Part shown: positions 61,517 through 64,000 of the stretch, one piece after another
Layout of the letters: every line of letters starts with the position of its first letter
Numbering within the stretch: position 1 is the first letter of the stretch
DNA from: Bacillota bacterium
GTDB lineage: Bacteria > Bacillota > Clostridia > Lachnospirales > Lachnospiraceae
Direction: 5' to 3'
Length of the DNA: 64,000 bases
Assembly: GCA_023386815.1 (NCBI GenBank)
Contig: JAEWIZ010000026.1
Coordinates: forward strand, 171,666 to 235,665
Made by a program: the position numbers and the translations under genes
The notes under the pieces: model-generated
Databases searched by the model: none
What the model saw: the letters and a program-made list of their open reading frames with translations, nothing else
What the model was told of the DNA's origin: nothing

Positions 61517-63892
61517 ATGGGATTATTTACAGATGGGTTTAAGGAGCTGAAAAGGGCGAGTGAGCCGTTATATCGAACTCCAAAATCGATACAGGAAACG
61601 ATAGAATGCATGGCAGTTGCTGAGAATGGTATCTTTCAAGTTGCTAAGAACCGGTTTTCTAAGTGCTACCGATTTCATGATATAAACTATACTACCACGA
61701 ATGAAGAAGAACAGATTGATCTTTTTGAACGATATTGTAAGTTCCTTAATTCCTTGGATTGCAATTTTAAGATAACGATCAATAACAAGAATAAGAACAT
61801 GCTGGATTTAAGAAGACTTGTCTTCTTACAATATCAAAATGACGGGTACGATCCTTATCGAAAAATCTACAATGACATTATGGAAGAGAAGATCGTAGAG
61901 GGAAGACAGGGAATTGAACAGGAAAGATATCTGACAATTACTATTGCTAGAAAAAACTTTGAAGAGGCAAAAGCGCAGTTTGCTACCTTGGAGGCAACGA
62001 TTCATAAAGCTTTTAATGAATTGGGATCAGACATTGTACCACTAACCGGGAATGAAAGACTAAAGGTACTGTATGATTACTATCATTTGGGAAATGAGGG
62101 AGAGTTCCAATTTAATCTAAAGGAATCAAAGTCAATTGGCAGTGATTTTAAGAATGACCTGTGTAATGGAATGATAAAATACTACCCAGATTATTTTGAA
62201 GATGAGAAAAAATATGGAAAGGCTTTGTTTGTTAAAAAGTATCCAAGTAGCCTTTCAGACCGATTTATCAATGAAATCACATCTCTGCCGGTGCATTCTA
62301 TTACCAGTATTGATGTAGTGCCAATACCAAAGGATTTGACCACTAAGACGTTACAAAAGAAATACCTTGGTATTGAATCAGATATTATTAAGCAGCAAAG
62401 AGTCCGTAATAAAAACAATGATTTTTCCTCTGAGATTTCCTATGCAAAGAGAACTGAAAAGAAAGAAGTTGAAGCAATAATGGATGATGTCAGAGAAAAT
62501 GATCAGTGCTTATTTTATGTAGCTGTCACGCTTATTCTGATGGCAGATACAAAAGAGGAACTGAACAGTATCACAGAAACCGTAGAAACCATAGGAAAAA
62601 GAAACAGTTGTACCATAGACACCCATTATCTTAGACAAAGAGAGGCATTAAATACTGCATTACCGATTGGAGTAAGACAGGTAGAAACAATGCGAACCAT
62701 GCTTACCCAGAGCCTTGCAGTTTTGATGCCTTTTAATGTGCAGGAGCTTAACGATACTGGAGGGAACTACTACGGAATCAACCAGGTATCAAAAAATATT
62801 AATATCGGAAATCGTAAGAAGCTAATCAATGGAAATGGGTTCGTATTTGGTGTTCCTGGCTCGGGGAAATCTTTCTTTTGTAAGATGGAGATGGGTTCTG
62901 TATTCTTATCTGGTAAAGACGAGATTATCGTAATCGATCCGATGAACGAGTACTTTGATATTGCTCATACTTATGGCGGTACGGTGGTAAATATGTCAAC
63001 TTACACTGACAATTATGTGAATCCACTTGCTATGGATGTATGGAGCTTAGACCCGAACGATTCGAAAGGCAGGATCAGGGAAAAGGGAGAGTTTATGCTG
63101 GGACTTTGTGAACAGTGTATGGGAGCTTCCCTGAATTCCAGACAAAAATCCATTATTGACCGTTGTGTCAGAAAGCTTTATATGGACATTGCCCATAGTA
63201 AGGAAAAGTATATTCCGGTTATGTCAGATTTTTATGAGCTTCTTCTTGAACAGCTGGAGGATGAGGCAAAGGACATTGCACTATCCTTGGAACTCTTTGT
63301 TAACGGTTCTCTGAATATCTTTAATCATCAGACTAATGTGGATGTGGATAATAGATTTACCGTTTATGGTATTCGTGACCTTGGTGCTGAACTTTCGCCA
63401 ATCACCATGCTTGTTATGATGGAGTCCATTCAACAGAGAATTGTGGAAAATGGAAAGAAAGGAAAAGCAACCTGGCTCTATATTGATGAGTTTCATGTTC
63501 TACTGAACTCCGAGTATAGTGCAAAGTATCTACAACAGTTATGGAAGAAGGTAAGAAAGCAAGGGGGACTATGCACGGGTATCACGCAGAATGTTGTAGA
63601 TTTACTACAAAACTACACAGCGACTACCATGCTTGCTAACTCTGAGTTTGTGGCACTATTAAAACAAGCGATTACGGATAGTTCTAAAATGGCAGAAGTG
63701 ATAGGAATCTCGGATGCACAGCTTAGGTTTGTTACCAATAGTTCATCCGGTATGGGGTTGATTAAGTGTGGCTCAGTGGTAGTTCCTTTTGATAATACCA
63801 TTAATAAACAGACGGATCTGTATAAGCTTTATAATACTAATATTCATGAGATAATCGAGAATTCTCGATTATTTCATTTATCCAAACCTTAA
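61517..63892 (+). CDS. VirB4-type conjugation ATPase
   Basis: 791 residues; powers the type IV secretion channel. N-terminal domain (about 1-400) of the TraE/CagE type, Walker A GVPGSGKS (445-452), IVIDPMNEYFD (Walker B-like for the family), WLYIDEFHVLLN (strand with the catalytic acidic pair) and the QNVVDLLQ motif. GAGAGGG precedes the ATG. Complete within the window. The next gene lies outside. Confidence 0.93.
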   Translation: MGLFTDGFKELKRASEPLYRTPKSIQETIECMAVAENGIFQVAKNRFSKCYRFHDINYTTTNEEEQIDLFERYCKFLNSLDCNFKITINNKNKNMLDLRRLVFLQYQNDGYDPYRKIYNDIMEEKIVEGRQGIEQERYLTITIARKNFEEAKAQFATLEATIHKAFNELGSDIVPLTGNERLKVLYDYYHLGNEGEFQFNLKESKSIGSDFKNDLCNGMIKYYPDYFEDEKKYGKALFVKKYPSSLSDRFINEITSLPVHSITSIDVVPIPKDLTTKTLQKKYLGIESDIIKQQRVRNKNNDFSSEISYAKRTEKKEVEAIMDDVRENDQCLFYVAVTLILMADTKEELNSITETVETIGKRNSCTIDTHYLRQREALNTALPIGVRQVETMRTMLTQSLAVLMPFNVQELNDTGGNYYGINQVSKNINIGNRKKLINGNGFVFGVPGSGKSFFCKMEMGSVFLSGKDEIIVIDPMNEYFDIAHTYGGTVVNMSTYTDNYVNPLAMDVWSLDPNDSKGRIREKGEFMLGLCEQCMGASLNSRQKSIIDRCVRKLYMDIAHSKEKYIPVMSDFYELLLEQLEDEAKDIALSLELFVNGSLNIFNHQTNVDVDNRFTVYGIRDLGAELSPITMLVMMESIQQRIVENGKKGKATWLYIDEFHVLLNSEYSAKYLQQLWKKVRKQGGLCTGITQNVVDLLQNYTATTMLANSEFVALLKQAITDSSKMAEVIGISDAQLRFVTNSSSGMGLIKCGSVVVPFDNTINKQTDLYKLYNTNIHEIIENSRLFHLSKP

Positions 63893-63990
63893 TATTATCC
63901 AAACTTATAGCTAAAGTGGCTGAAATAATTTGATAGACCATCAAAGGTTTAGATTTTATTTACCATGGTATGATTTAACCAAAGAGAAAA

Positions 63991-64000
63991 AGGAGGTTAT
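63991..64000 (+). promoter_or_regulatory. ribosome site of a gene outside the window
   Basis: AGGAGGTTAT is the last sequence of the window, in good position for a start just beyond it. The transfer operon therefore continues to the right. Confidence 0.55.

Overview
The window looks like a low-GC anaerobic Firmicute of the Lachnospiraceae / Lachnoclostridium type. Reasons: AT-rich DNA with strong AGGAGG ribosome sites, sporulation-type small proteins behind a sigma-K-like promoter, a CspC-like S8 protease, many AraC regulators and glycoside hydrolases, a methanol:corrinoid methyltransferase set, and a Gram-positive conjugation system of the PrgI/VirB4/PcfB/Maff2 kind. No rRNA, tRNA or CRISPR array was seen.

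Layout. (1) 1-4922: two small glycine/cysteine-rich proteins with a sigma-K-type promoter, a family 2 glycoside hydrolase and an LtaS-like sulfatase-fold membrane enzyme. (2) 4925-8800: a second-type FtsH protease, a 151-bp MITE-like inverted repeat element and a SulP anion transporter. (3) 8883-17432: a methylotrophy island. A PocR-domain AraC regulator, a CobW-like GTPase, MtaB and MtaC lie opposite a corrinoid-activating iron-sulfur protein, followed by the molybdopterin genes mogA/moaB and moaC. MtaA is not in the window. (4) 17524-30022: a sugar uptake and degradation locus with a lipoprotein binding protein, a tandem-domain ABC ATPase, two permeases, an 808-residue GH2 enzyme, a metallo-hydrolase, a TIM-barrel isomerase and a VOC protein. 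Two paralogous AraC regulators sit on the opposite strand, one before the transporter genes and one between the hydrolase and isomerase genes. (5) 30374-35174: a zinc-ribbon membrane protein, a CBS-type family II pyrophosphatase and an S8 protease, with a leftover copy of the protease gene start 1.9 kb upstream.

(6) 35285-64000: most of an integrative conjugative element, all genes rightward. The order is: ParM/ParR-like segregation pair; a structured leader; a compact Tad-like pilus module (CpaF-type ATPase, fused TadB/TadC-type platform, at least five tiny pilin-like membrane proteins and a large surface protein); a cargo block of immunity-like proteins (leucine-rich-like, DUF1963, WapI-like); DUF5688, JAB and primase-like genes; an array of six dyad iterons at strict 32-bp phasing next to an oriT-like hairpin; MobC and a MOBP relaxase; then PcfB, VirD4, Maff2/VirB2-like, VirB6-like, PrgI and VirB4. 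The window stops at the ribosome site of the next gene, so the integrase and right end lie outside.

The most interesting content is the pilus module inside the conjugative element. Its micro-pilins share an N-terminal E-x-x-E/Q-Y/F-G signature but lack the usual glutamate at +5 of type IV pilins. With the 32-bp-phased iterons and two short leader peptides followed by hairpins, the element appears to carry its own surface appendage and several RNA- or DNA-level control points.
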